Below, in pieces: positions 23,352 through 36,200 of a stretch of DNA of 64,000 nucleotides. Within the stretch, counting starts at the first letter, position 1; every line of letters begins with the position of its first letter. The position numbers and the translations under genes are program-made. Source of the stretch: Mariannaea sp. PMI_226 (lineage: Eukaryota > Ascomycota > Sordariomycetes > Hypocreales > Nectriaceae); assembly GCA_024336345.1 (NCBI GenBank), contig JANFOG010000011.1, positions 682,001-746,000 on the forward strand, written 5' to 3'. Under the pieces are notes generated by a model. That model was not told the origin of the DNA, did no database searches, and saw only the letters and a program-made list of their open reading frames with translations.

Positions 23352-26300
23352 GTCAGTATTCTGGTGGTGTCATATGCTGTAATAGACTTATTATGCTAGA
23401 TGGGTACGGTGCTACTCCAGACATGATGTAGCAGAGGCACCTCTTCCATCATAAATTGATGGATAAGGCCCCGTCATTGACAAAACGATAGCAGACACCT
23501 AAAGACCCAAGGCTCTCAACGGACTAAACCATGCTTTCAGGGCAGGGAGCCTGGTCCTGCATCTTCGGGTAGGGCAAGCTTAGGGGAGTGATGTGCGCGC
23601 TGGATCAATGTGACTTGTGGAATACTTCGCTGTCTAATGTTAATTCCTGTACCGTGTGTCCACCCCGGCGTTTAGATCGGTCCGTCTCTCCTTAACTTGA
23701 TATAACGCAATGTCTTCGCGACTCGGAACTCGAGTTTAGTGCCAAATTAGGACGACTGCTCACAGCGAACCGCCGTCGTGGCTCCTGCTGCAAGACAAGA
23801 AAGATCTGAGACAAAACCTCCCATTAGGTCAACGTATACGCGGCAGATGACCGTCTGCCTCGTAGTTTTGGGTTTGCTTAGGCTTGTCTTGGGAAATGGG
23901 TAGTGATACACATGCTTTGCTGAAGACACATACTATGTACACAGTTGCTCTCGGACATACCCACGTCAGTCGACGGGTGTTGAATATGAGATGATGCCAT
24001 TGCCATAGTGGGCATGTCGGGAGCCATGCCAAAGTCTACACTGTCTCATTGCCCTGCTCGTGGAGACCTGAAGCCAGTTACAGCCAAAGCTGCAATCCGT
24101 CGAGGTCAGTCTCTAGGGCTTGATACTCCTTGAAGGACGCGTGGCGTCACTGGCCGTTAATTGACGACTGGGGTTAAAAAGGCGGGGCCGACCTGCCGCT
24201 GCCGCCCAAAAGAAAGGTCATGGCTCCGACCGATTTGAGTACCTCGCCCGATGATTGCTGGGGTCTGCTCAGAAGCTCCAGCAGAACCTGCAAGTTGCCA
24301 TTGGACCCAGGGCCTGCGGAGCGTGTGGTTTGGCCGGAATTTCAAGGAAGGGGAGCCACTCTCCATGTGTTCACCAATAGAACAGCCTATCCAGAGCCGT
24401 GGGTGGGAAGAGGATGACGAGTCCCCCCCCCTCCCCCCCGTAGGAGTCGTAGTGGGTATTCGGGTCAGAGCCGAGTGAACCGCCAGGAAGGGAAGGGAAG
24501 GGAAGCGCAGTTGACTGGGGGCCGTGGTCTGAAGGGAGGGATCTCGATGGTTGCTGAGGGCAGATTGGGCAGTACAATGGTAACTTACTGCATAGCAGTG
24601 ACGAGTAGGAGGCGCCCACGCAAACCTAGCAAGAATTGCAGGCTTCCTCATGTAAGAGAACAGAGAGCCGGGACAGCGGGATGTGCAGTTGTGGTAGGTT
24701 AGCGAATGTCGGTTTGCTTCGAATCTAGTATCAGATGTGTGGGATCTATCTAGGAGCGCCTCAGCGCCAGGGGTCTTTGAGGTTGATGGGACTTTCAAGA
24801 AAATGGCTCCCTCGCCTTCCCCCTACTAAGTAGAAATAATACAGCCATAAGTTAGCTGAGCTGAGACTACTATGTACTCATCAGTGAAAGTAGTTGATTT
24901 AGCTGAACACTTTTCGGCCATGCGACGCTACTCCACGCTTGGCTGAATGGTGGAAAGACGGGTTGGGGCGAAAGGCTCAACCAGTTCATACTGTAATATA
25001 ACGTGCAGGAGTTACAAGGAGCTTTTTGGGAATTGGTTACGTCGCGCGTCGTAGGTGATGCCAAGCCGGTGTCTTCCAACCCACGTACCATACGAGGTCG
25101 TCAATCAGTAATCTGTAAGTTATTTTCACATTGAAGAAACCGGGACGCCAGGGGGTAAAACAGGCTCGCGCTAGTCCAAGTCCCTGTAAGTTTGATTGTA
25201 TTTTTCCGTATGGGGCGCCTGAATCAATCTCGAGCGGGCACCCAAAAGCTCTGCTCATTTTCGTTTATTGGTAGGGAGAACAAGCGGTCGACTAGAGGGG
25301 CTTACGTCACGCATGGACCGTGAGCAAACATTTAGTGCGATGTACGGATATTGGTGGTCCCGATCCCCATATCTTTGTCATGTGGACTGAGGGCTGAGAT
25401 TGCAGTTGAGTAGTGGCGAGGATTCGACTGAACATGTGTTTGAATAGGTATGTAGGTCGTAGATAGAAACGAGATGCCTAACATAAATTGCTTCGCAGCA
25501 TTGAGAGTACACAAAGAAGAGGCATAGTGGACAAGTTTCTTTTTCTCTCATGTTTCTATTTCTATCGACGAGCGATGACAAACCCACACTATGCTATCTT
25601 GAAATTGTGATGGATTCTTCATTCCTACGGAAGGAAGGAGCTGGTGCTATCAGCAGTACCGTTTCCACAGTATGTATGTGTACTGGTGGGTAGGAAGGGA
25701 AGTGGGCAGTGGTTGGATCGATCCACACTTTCCCTTGTTGAGCTCCGGCGTGCCTTATCCCCGCCAACTTATACACGGACTTTCGTACAGACTTTACTTT
25801 GTAGGTCCTGTAGGCCCTACCCAGAGCTGTGTACGTAGTTTCCCTCCCCAACTTGATGGGTCCCGTCTCACGTGTGACAGGTACGATATCGGTACTTAAG
25901 ATTAGCGGGTGGGAAAGGTTACGTAGGCTTCTTAAATTACAGTAGAAGGACCGACCAAATCTCTTCGTCGCGTGCAGCCCAGGTGCGACGGTTAGGAAAT
26001 TACCCATAAATTACCCACCAAGCAGCCATTGTAGCGACAACGCTGGTGTGATACGCAACTACGGTAGTTACTACCCGGCCTACTTAGTACTTTTGGGTGG
26101 GAGGGTTCCCAGGTATAGTGCCTACCTCCTCTAGTAACTACTGTAGAATACGGGGTGCAAATGTGCAAAACGACGAACAAGGTGCCAAGGTGGGAAGTTG
26201 CTCACACATCCCGGTTCTGCCTGCCGTTCCCGCATCCTCCCCTATACTGATAAGATATGATAAGCCAATGCCAATAGGGAATGCTTGTGTGAATGTAAAT

Positions 26301-29300
26301 GAAAGGCGCCCATTAATTATTTGGCACCCGCCTAATACATATGCACAGAGTGAGTGATTTTGTTTTTGCCAAGATATATAAGACAGTGCGTGGCTATCAT
26401 TGCAACAAAGTGCTTCATAGCCAGATAGACATAACCATGACTCCTCCCATCTTGAGGGTTTGCATTACCGAGGTGCAAGTTCATTAACATCCTCTCTTTC
26501 TTCTCGCCGGGGGTGGTCATCCTCCTCCTCATGGTGTGGGCTTTCGTGGAGGCGGGTTAGATAAGGTAAAGTGGAATCTGGAAAGACTGGCTTATTACTG
26601 TGCCTGACGTAGAAAGAAAGACGTGAGAATGTCCGACCAAGTATACCACCCCTGCCCTGGATTACCTTAGCCCCGACGTTGTGCACCTCCCGTACCTGGG
26701 CAGGTGGTTGTTGCAAACGACGGCCCCCATGATCAAATTTGTCAAAGTCTAGAAAACCGACTCCAGCAATATCCGCATCCTTGTCAACAGCCTGATCGTC
26801 ACTGTCAAAACCCCTCCCCCCAGGTGATTGCGGAGTACGGAGTACCTCCTTCATGCTGGACAGTATATCACCAAATACATCGAACTCCATCATTCAGGTA
26901 CAGCCTTTTCACTGCCCGCCCGCCTTTGGCTGATTTGTAAATCGCAGAAAATCGATGACCGGCGGAGCGTGGGACGCCAATGAACCAGACTGGGACGTTC
27001 ACATGCACCGTTCTTCACCATGATGCCTCGTCCAATTTTCGATTTCATCTTTTCTTCCCTGGAAAGATACTTGTGTGGATGATGAATGGATAAGAAACCA
27101 GACAGGTCGCCACCCCAACGTTCAAAAAGTGGACTTGTCAGCGCATGTACTGTGAGCTGCTAGGCAAGGTAGTAGATACATGCACAAAGTACATGGTATA
27201 TTCCACGTATAGAAGACCAATCAGTCCACTCAAAGCCCTCCTCGGCAGGCGTCGAGATGTAGATGCGCGTATCCGTGTTGTGAAGCTAACGTTGAACAGA
27301 AAAACGTTTTCCTCCAACCGAATAATGGAAGGGAAAGTGTGAGGTGCAGCCCCCTGCAGTGAATATGGGCCTCAGCTGCTTACTTGGCCCCCTCTATTGG
27401 ACAACGCAGAGAAACGCGATGGAACGACATGTTCAGACTTGGCTTTATTTGTCGTATTAATGCAAGCCTCTGGCTTCCGACGCTCCATGGACTTCCACCC
27501 ATCCAATAACATCGCCCGGGTGAGTGCCGAACATAAAGCCCTACGCGGCTCCGCTGCTTTTCATCAGCTGCGAATAGCCGAACCACGTCTTACATAGTCC
27601 CTCAGGAAATGCATGTATTCCAGCCACCTGGCCCATTCAGCTGGTGTAACGACAAGCTGGGATCCTTCGGTCTTTTCCAGCAATGATAGACCTCCGTCGG
27701 ATAACCTTCCCGCCATTGGATTCCAGTAGTGGGGCCTTCATCGGCTTGTTCTTTTGGCTCGTGGAATCTTGGAGATAATCCTTGTCCAGCGAACTGCTCT
27801 TTGGACCACTTCTGACTTGTGATCAGCTCTCAATACTCTTTGTTACAAACGCGGCCCGACGACCGATGGTAACAGCTTTCACTCATATACATTGAAGCAG
27901 ACGCACGCAATCCCTGTCATGTCCATGCGCTTCCTCACACATATAATCCTTTGCATTAACTAATATACAGATCCAAGTCTGTCGCCTCTCGCTAGATCGG
28001 GGTTACAGCTGTTTTTTTTTCTACTGATTACTCTTCAAGCTCGGCACCCCCGTGCAATCTGATGTGATCCCATGTCAGGATTGAGCCGGCCCGTCATAGT
28101 TTAGATTATCCGGCCTCTTGAGTGGAGTTTTTCATCAATAGGCTGATCCTCAACTACGTTATTTACGGATCACGTTGCAACGTCCTGGCCGTCTTATTAC
28201 AATCGATATATCCATGCTAACTCCAGCAGCACCGCGCAGTGCCGGGTTTTCATGCCGATAGATGAGCACTGTTTTTTTAACCTGGGAGATACCCTCCAGT
28301 GACCCATCCTAAGGTCCATCCATATCAAGGGTCCATTGAACTAAACCCGCTCCGAAGGACGTGCTCCTCCAGTAAAGCCTCTGATTACACCTGATTGCAC
28401 CCACATCCCGCAACAAATTTGCAGTTGCACCCCGAGGCTTACGTATGTGTTGTCCCACTATGGCCCGGTTCTACTTTTGGTCCCAGCTCAGGGCCCGGCC
28501 AGAAGTTACTTCAACAGACTACCAGCATACCTGGATCATGGCTGTTGTGCATCAAAAGTTTGTCTGCTCAAGGGAAGCGCTGCTCAATTAGGCATTGGTT
28601 CTAGGAGAAATATTGTTGTGTATATCCACTCATAAAATAATTTTACTCAAAGGTGTTAGGATAACCAAAAACAAAAGTTACATCAAATCGGACAGGAACA
28701 ACGATAAAGGGGGCGTTTTGGTGAGAGAAGACTAGGTTGCAGCCTAAGGAGCTGGTTCTGCCACTATCACCAAGAATTGTTCAAGATGGCAGCATCTAAA
28801 TCAGAATCATTAGACATAAGAATTTACTGCCACCCATGTTGAGCCGCAAGATCTAGGCAATATTAGGATATGACATCGGATATCTCACTCCGATTGAGAC
28901 TTCTCTACCCCAGTGTGGGGAGTACTCCATAGAACAGGGCCAAACATTTGAAGTCCCTCCTTGATACAATCAGACAATCTTTTCGACGGATTCTTTTTGA
29001 TTGCCGCATTTCTTCGTTTCGAAATATTCCAACATTTCTCAAAACTTGTGATAGCAGTTAGCTGATACAGGGACAGGGAAGACAAGTGGTCGAAATAAGG
29101 TATTTATTTTATTGCGTATGATATCAATCCAATTCGATGGACGAACTGGATTGTACGCTGCATTCCAATAGGCAATTATTGGACTATATTTAACATAACA
29201 CGCATGCGGACAGCCTGCTTAGACCAAGAGTATGTTTTACCAAATCATTATACTGGCCTGCATAGTTGTGAATGAAGTCAAGACGGTAACGTCGGAGATA

Positions 29301-31534
29301 TACCAGAGTTCGTGGGCGGGTGGAGGTGCGCATGGGTCTTAAAGCAGATGTAGATAGAGCCCGTGTCTTTTATTTCGAGATTTGATATTCCACGTTTGGA
29401 CTCCTTATTATTCCCTTTAGTTCGTCGTGCGTAGCTCATGGCCCCGGTAGCCTATGTCCCCCTGCCCATATTCAGGTGTCCAACAACGTAGCACCTTCAA
29501 AGACAGGTAACGCGTGTAAATGACGGACTGATCCCAATGGCATGCATCGTACCAATTCTTCTGTCTTTGGTGGTTTTGCAAGAGAGCGAGCGGGGAACTT
29601 GCCCCCAACAATGCAGATTCGCTGCAACTCTGTATTTCAACACTCAAGACTCAAGGCAAGCCAAGAAGTTAGGTAATGTAACCACGCTCGTATTGCCAGG
29701 AGAGATTATTCGTCCAAGCAGTGAATATTTCGATATCAGAGGACGGAAGGATTTCACTATAAGATAGTCGAACTGAAGTTCTTCTTGTGGCCGCAAAAAG
29801 TTGCCGCTACCCCCAAGCTTTGAAATGTTTATAGTACCCCCAAGTCTCTCATCATCACGCAACCACTTACGCCCCCCCAAACACCCCTCCCCTGCCGCAT
29901 CGTCCAACCGTTGAAGACTGAAGCAGAAACATCCGAGGGAGATTTAAACCCCTTCCCCCTTGTTATTGGGGATGGAAGGGCAATAAGGGGTGGTTGGAAG
30001 GGGGGGGACCGGCATACATGCGACCTACCTACTGTACGAATGAATCGGAAGCCAGAGGCGGGTTCGGAGACTTCCATACCCTTGCACCTCCTTCTTGTGC
30101 AAAGACCTCAATATGTCTTAGAGTGCAGAGTGTGGCTGCTGGCGTCGTGCGTGTTGGAGTGCTGATCTCTGCGTACTATGTAATAGCTTGTTTTTTTCCT
30201 TTCCCTTTCTACCTTTTCTCTGGTGCCCTGATCCTGGGCCACGGCCTACATACCTGGCCTTCCAAGCCCACGGGGGCATGGCATGATACAAGGAAGATGA
30301 TGACACTGGACGACGCGAGAGTGTCAGTGCTACCCCAGTCAGCAAACCCAGGCAAGCGAAGGACATGGGCGAATGACCTTGTGCTATCTAAGGGAGTACG
30401 GAGTAAATACATCGGTCAGAGACGGACTCGGGTACAAAGAAACAGCGCGCCGAAGGTTTCTTTAACGGCCATGTTTCTTGGGCACAAATGGATCATCGTT
30501 GGTTGACATGGATAATCGGAAGCGAAAACCCGTTGGGCATCTACCTGCCTGCTCTAGCAACTATCCACCAAGGTATGTTGATAATCAACATAATGATACA
30601 TAGTAAAATGCAATGGGAGTTTTCTTCCAGATTGTAATGGCAATCTGTAGGTACCCGTCAGAAATGCGATTTATCATGTAACCTGTGCTGCCTATGCTCA
30701 GCCCAAAGACTAGCAGCTCAGGGCTGACAATGATAAGTGGCGTTCATGTTCAGCTAGGACGTTTCTGTCGCTTTATTATTATTATCATTATTTTTCTTCT
30801 ACTTATTTTTTTCTTGTTGGCGTGCTGACCGTTTAATGAACGCCACATGGCAAGGGTTTGAGACGATCTGTTGGCAGCATAATCACCACAGAAGAGCGTA
30901 ATAAGAGTATCGCAATTATGGATGCAGTTTGGCGGGGTTTCTGCCTCACAGCTGAAAGGATGGGGGCCAATTTTTGTGATTTCTGATTTACCACTCATAG
31001 ACTGACCACTCACAGACAGGGAGGGGGAGGGGGGCATCGGTGCATTACAGAACGCCAGAGAATGCGCTTCGTACTGTGCTACCTCTCCCACACACTCTCT
31101 CTCAGGAATCGTGAAATATAGCGTTGGTTACAACCTCATGAAATGGCCTTTTTCGGTCCCCCTCGTATTGGGTCAACAAGACTCAGAAACCCTTGACAAA
31201 TGTGTGTGTTGTTTTTCCCTTTCTACCTCTCTGTCCTGTTTCGCTTAACTCCGGTCATCAATGTTCGGAGGCTACCGACAACGGGACTTGTTTATGGGGC
31301 CGGCCGTGTAGCCGAATAGTCTAAGGCAATTGAATACGTTATCAAAATCCCGTCCGAGTTCAAGAATAGAGCATCAAAAACGTGGCATCATCATTCGTCC
31401 CTAACTTCTCATCCTGACAGGCCAACTCCCCGTCTTCAGGACAAGAAGCCTCCAACAATCAGCCCAGAAGTCGCGAGTAAGATCGTTCGCCTCTCTCAGA
31501 GTCAGTGGGCTCATCTATTGCTGGCATCAATTTC

Positions 31535-31552
31535 GTTGAGTCATAACTCAAC
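31535..31552. promoter_or_regulatory. palindromic element with a Gcn4/Bas1-type TGAGTCA site
   Basis: GTTGAGT (31535-31541) and ACTCAAC (31546-31552) form a perfect 7-bp inverted repeat around CATA. The left arm with its flank contains TGAGTCA (31537-31543), the consensus of bZIP activators of the Gcn4/CPC1 family and a match to the TGACTC core of yeast Bas1. It is about 70 bp before the adenine deaminase start. Function is inferred. Confidence 0.4.
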
Positions 31553-31623
31553 TCAGCGCAAATTTGATCAACAACCGCCGCACAACAGAGGAAATAATAA
31601 GAAGAAGAAAGAAGACATAAGCA

Positions 31624-32685
31624 ATGTGCAAATCACCCCTTCACGACCTCGTAGTCTCTCTTCCAAAGGTTGAGCAGCACCTCCACATCGAGGGTTCCCT
31701 GGAGCCCGAACTGCTCTTCACCCTCGCCGAGAAGAACGGGATCAAGCTTCCCGATGATCCAGTGTACGCATCCCCGGAGACTCTCCGTGACCGCTACCAG
31801 CGCTTCACCTGCCTGGATGACTTCCTTCACAACTACTACCTCGGGATGAGCGTCCTCATCACCGAGTCCGACTACGAGACCTTGGCCTGGGCTTACTTCG
31901 AAAAGGCCGCGCGGGACAAGGTGCGGCATGCTGAAATCTTCTTCGACCCTCAGGCGCACACGGCCCGCGGCGTGAGCTACGACACCGTCGTCGCCGGGCT
32001 CACGGCTGCCAAGGCGCGCGCTCAGGCAGAGCTGGGCATCACCGCCGAGTTCATCGTCTGCATCCTGCGCCACCTGCCGCTTCCCGAGTCGGATGCCCTC
32101 GTGGACACCGTCCTGGACCGCGGCCACCTCACTGATGGCACTCTGGTTGGCTTCGGCATGGTGTCGAGCGAAAAGGACTTCCCTCCCGAGCTGTTCAAGG
32201 ACATCTACGCCCGCGTGGCCAAAACGGGAACCCATCTGACCACACATGCCGGTGAAGAGGCCCCTCCGTCCTTTATTTCCTCGTCGCTGGAGCATCTCGG
32301 CGTTTCACGCATCGACCACGGTCTGGCCGCCGGGCAGGATCCTGCGCTCCTTGCCTCCCTCGCGGCCAACCGCACCCTCCTGACGCTGTGCCCGTGGTCC
32401 AACGTGGCGCTCTGTAACATCCCGAGCCTCGCGGACGCTCCCATCCGAGCGTTCCTCGACGCCGGGGTGCGCTTCAGCATCAACAGCGATGACCCGGCGT
32501 ACTTTGGCGCCTATATCCAGGAGTGCTACTGCCGCGTCCAGGAAACGTTCAGCCTAGAGGCCAAGGACTGGGACTGGATTGTTCGCGGGGCAGTCGAGGA
32601 GAGCTGGTGCTCAGAGGAGCGTAAGGGGGAGATTCTGGCAGAGTTGGACCAGGTGCTTGGCGAGTTCAGGGCAATCAGTGCATGA
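31624..32685 (+). CDS. AAH1: adenine deaminase (adenosine deaminase superfamily)
   Basis: Zinc hydrolase that converts adenine to hypoxanthine and ammonia in purine salvage. Intronless, 353 aa, the normal length for the fungal Aah1 group. Metal and catalytic motifs of the family are present: KVEQHLHIEGSLEP with His19 and His21, the catalytic THAGEE with His208 and Glu211, SRIDHG, and NSDDPAYF with the paired Asp289/Asp290. The DDPAYF and SLEPELLF variants fit adenine deaminase better than adenosine deaminase. The start codon follows a purine-rich leader (GAAGAAGAAAGAAG). GC content is clearly higher than in the flanks. The product feeds hypoxanthine to xanthine dehydrogenase, which is encoded about 23 kb away in this window. 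Confidence 0.9.
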   Translation: MCKSPLHDLVVSLPKVEQHLHIEGSLEPELLFTLAEKNGIKLPDDPVYASPETLRDRYQRFTCLDDFLHNYYLGMSVLITESDYETLAWAYFEKAARDKVRHAEIFFDPQAHTARGVSYDTVVAGLTAAKARAQAELGITAEFIVCILRHLPLPESDALVDTVLDRGHLTDGTLVGFGMVSSEKDFPPELFKDIYARVAKTGTHLTTHAGEEAPPSFISSSLEHLGVSRIDHGLAAGQDPALLASLAANRTLLTLCPWSNVALCNIPSLADAPIRAFLDAGVRFSINSDDPAYFGAYIQECYCRVQETFSLEAKDWDWIVRGAVEESWCSEERKGEILAELDQVLGEFRAISA

Positions 32686-33225
32686 GAAAGAGACAAAAGA
32701 AAAACTTAGAAGAAACGGGGCCTTGGTCGAGAAAAGGATACGAGGGAAGAGACGATTGAGTCTTTGATGGTATCAGTTGGCAGAAGGATTGGAAAAACAA
32801 GGAGTTTGTCACCAGTGTTAGAGAGATACCCCGTGATGTGGCGGACATAGAGGGGTCAATCGTCATCAAGTATGTAGCATAAGTTCTCATGATTCATAGG
32901 ATTTGGTCCGCCAAGACTTCTTCTAGTTCCTTGGCACGGTTCAAGCCCTGTTTGTTTTTTATGCCTCCTGTATACCTCCCGTCTTCATGTCTTCCCTCTT
33001 CATTATGCTGATTGGCATTTTCTAAGGATTTCGCTTTCATCTCGCAAGGAAAGCAGACCGTTAGCTATCACACAAAGGGGAGAAGGTCCTCAAAATAAGG
33101 GTTCTTCTCTCGGCCAGTCGCCAGTTGGGTCTTCTTTCAAATAACCCGGACGACCCGACCGATGCATCACCTAGAAGACATCGTTCGCGAAATAGGAAAA
33201 AAAGGGGGGGAGGGGGGGTTAAAGC
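32686..33225. other. intergenic between convergent genes
   Basis: 3' regions of adenine deaminase and Ufd2. A G-rich run (AAAAAAGGGGGGGAGGGGGGGG, split by one A) sits at about 33198-33218. No gene seen. Confidence 0.5.
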
Positions 33226-36200
33226 TCATCCCTCGGTAGTATCCATAGCCCCTTCCTTGAGCTTCTCCTTAGCGGCCTGAACGCGCTCCTCGCGCCACTT
33301 TTCAATCCTCTCTTTCAGCTCCGTCTGTGGGATAGCATCGTCAATCGTCATTGGCTGTCTAGTGAAAGGGTCCTTTGGATCGGAGAGCAAATGCTGAACG
33401 ATGGTAGATCGGTCGACAATGTGTCTACTTGGCAAAAGCACAGGATCCTTCATCAGATCACCCATGATGGGGTCCTCAAACTCCGTTGGGATTTCACCAA
33501 GATCCAGCTCAGCCTGATCGATCTCAAGCTTCGCGTCGATAAACTTACTCTTGAGCTTGCTCCAGCGAGCTATATCCCCAGCATCCTTCTGGTTTCTCTG
33601 GGTCAAGATTTGCGTGACACGATCGAGAATTTCAGGCTTGTATGAGCGACCGTCTGCGGCAACTGCCTCGATAAAGACGGAAGAGTTTCCGAGGTTGAGA
33701 TAGATGTCAACAATATCCGAAATCAGTTGGATTGGTCGGAAACGGTATTTGTCCTTGTTAGCAACGCTAAGCTCGGCATTGGCCTTCTTCCCCGCCAGAG
33801 TCTCGAGGTTGTAGTTCAACATGCTTGCGAGACGGGAAACGATTTCGGGCATGGTGAAAGCCTCAGCCATGGCTTCGGTAAAGAGCTTCATCATCTCAAG
33901 CGTTTCATTGGCCAGCTGCATAAATGACGTTGCTTGGTTGGCTAGGGTTTGATGCTCCTCTTCCTTCTTCTGGCGATCTTCCGCGGAGAGAGTCTGGTCT
34001 TCTAATTGTTTCTCAAGAGCCCGGATCTTAGGGAACTTGGTAAGAGCCTCGTCCAAGACGTAGGTGGCATCGTTCAGTAACATGTTGACGAATTGAACGA
34101 AGAATTGCTTATTCAATCTACAAGTACTGTTAGCATATCATCCGTGAGCATCTTGAAAAGCCACACTCACTTGCTCTCCTGGGTCAACTGTCTCTTGTAG
34201 TGGTCATTGACCCAGACGCATTTGATAACCTGGAAGATCTCATATCGAATATTGAACTTGTCATAGAAGGCCGAGTCGGCACCTGTTGATTCACACTCGA
34301 TGTAGAATCTCATCAGAGCATGAAGAAGGTGATCGTTCGCGAATTTGGAGGAAATGAGCTGGTCGCCAAGCACTCCGCGCTTGAGATGCATGAAGGGCCA
34401 CGTTGCTGAGAAAAGTAATGACACTAGTGATGACTTCAGATAAGGATTCTTGATATATTCGGTTGATCGAAGGAAGGTGATGCAAAGAGCAATCATCTCG
34501 TCACCCACTGCGCTGGGAAGAATGTTTGCCAGGAATCTATATCCGTTGTCAGCAAGCGGGGAGCCTCACTCCCGACTGCAATGCCACGAACCTGAAAATG
34601 AACTTGAAGTTGTCAACAATATTCTGAAGACAATATTCAGGCAGACACGCAAAGAGGTCCAGCTTCTCCGGGGGCAAAGGCAGCCTATGGCCATTGTTAG
34701 TTTGCGTAGACGTGCTGCAGGGAAGGGGAAAAAATCGCATACTGAATCTCCTGAGACTCAAGGCCTGGCTTGTAATTAGATCGAGTCACCAAACGAAGCA
34801 GCCAAACTGAAACATATCGCATGAATTTCAAGGATGTGCCTTGCATGCGCTCGTCTAGAAGAACACCTTCGATCGCATACTTCATCCCGATTGCCTTTTC
34901 CAAAGCGTTGTTGTGGCGTTTCAGGGTTTCCTCTAAAAGTCGTAGCTGGTGAGGGACATTGGCTACTTTGGGCCGCTCTGCCTCCATAGCCTTGAGGTGC
35001 TTTTCCAAATACTTAATATCTCGGTCAAGGTTCTTAAGCTGTGTGTTGCAAGACTCGCTTCCGTAATGGTGGGCAGCCAAGGTCAAGAAGAAAGCCTCTG
35101 AGATAAAATTCGGCTCGCCAGGCACTGTGTTGGCATAGTAGGCATCAGAGTATGACTGATCAGCGTTCAGCTTCGTTTCGTCTTTAATGTCTATGCGAGG
35201 GTTTTTCCGGAAGTAGTCGTTATCAATTTTCTCAACTTTAGTGAAACCATTGTCCATGAAAGGCTCGCAAAACCTGTCAAGAACTGTAGTCACATTGATC
35301 ATGAACCCGTTTGAGGAGATTTCTCTAGAATCCACCTGAATAGCTCGTCGTTTATGGTTCTTGTTCATGACATCAGCAAACCAGTTCAGTGTTCGGTTTC
35401 GTGTGTCTGGGCCGGCTCGTATGAAGGCATTAGCAATAGCAAATAGGTCATCCTGATGTGTTCGAAGCACCATTCGCATAGCATCCTGAGCATTGCGAAT
35501 TCTAGCCTTATCTAGCGTGCGGGGACCCGGGAAGTAGCTCTTGATGACCTCTGGCTGTAGGGGGGAGATGCGGAAGAAGGGACCGAGGATAGTGTCTTTC
35601 TCAATACCAGTAGCAGAGTCACTTTGGTTGAAGGAGGGATGGTTTGCAATGTGAGTAAGCAAAGTAGGAAACCGGGTAAAGGTCAGGAGAGCCTACGACA
35701 ATGTGTCAGGTATCATCCACTTTGTTCGGTGGAGTTGAATCAAGCATACCTGAACATAAGGCTTATAGTCATCATCCATACAGAGTTGACTTAATCTACC
35801 GCTAATCTGCAGCATGGCATTGACAAAGAGGGCAGGAATTTCTTCATCTTCGTCAAACTTCTTAACGGCCTCCCGGATGAAGTCAAGACACAGTCCGTCA
35901 TCAGCTTGGACCCCCTTGAGGAGGTATGGCACAAGAGTATCGTGTCGAGGATTGGGCTGACGGCTATACAATTCGTCAGGCAAGATTCACCAGCTCAACG
36001 TGCATACTCACCCGTAGAGATCCGGCATTATGAAGGAAAATAGGGCACTACTCATGGCTAAACGTTTCGCCTCTTCGTGCACCTCATGTCTAGGACCCTT
36101 GGTTGCTTTAGCTGTATGCGCTGTTTTGACCGCTCGTTTCCAGCACGGTAGGAGATATTGCATCAGGGGTTTCTCTTCAGGCCAAACACCAAGGGCTTCC

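Larger units (their letters stand above)
22287..31623. other. 9.3 kb region without a complete gene
   Basis: No frame here shows both length and protein-like composition apart from the fragment at 23093-23310. The longest frames (24157-24798 and 25594-26007 on the minus strand, 29994-30506 on the plus strand) are rich in Ser, Pro, Arg and His and read like translated non-coding DNA. The region holds T-tracts, G/C runs (24423-24440, 29998-30007), four GGGAA-type units near 24487-24504 and TAGGTA-like motifs. It may contain promoters, non-coding transcripts or decayed genes; the sequence alone does not show which. Confidence 0.45.

Noticed and set aside
24157..24798. 213-codon ORF on the minus strand
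   Set aside because: Composition is dominated by Ser, Pro, Thr and His, with no motif and no third-position bias. It overlaps poly-C and GGGAA runs.
26465..26893. 142-codon ORF on the minus strand starting with two Met
   Set aside because: The first 50 residues look mildly protein-like (acidic, DFDKFD), but the rest is Arg/His/Pro-rich and no splice partner or family is seen.
31624..32685. The adenine deaminase as the enzyme behind possible RNA editing
   Set aside because: It belongs to the free-base/nucleoside deaminase superfamily with no RNA-binding domain. Fungal mRNA editing is attributed to tRNA-type deaminases, none of which is in this window.
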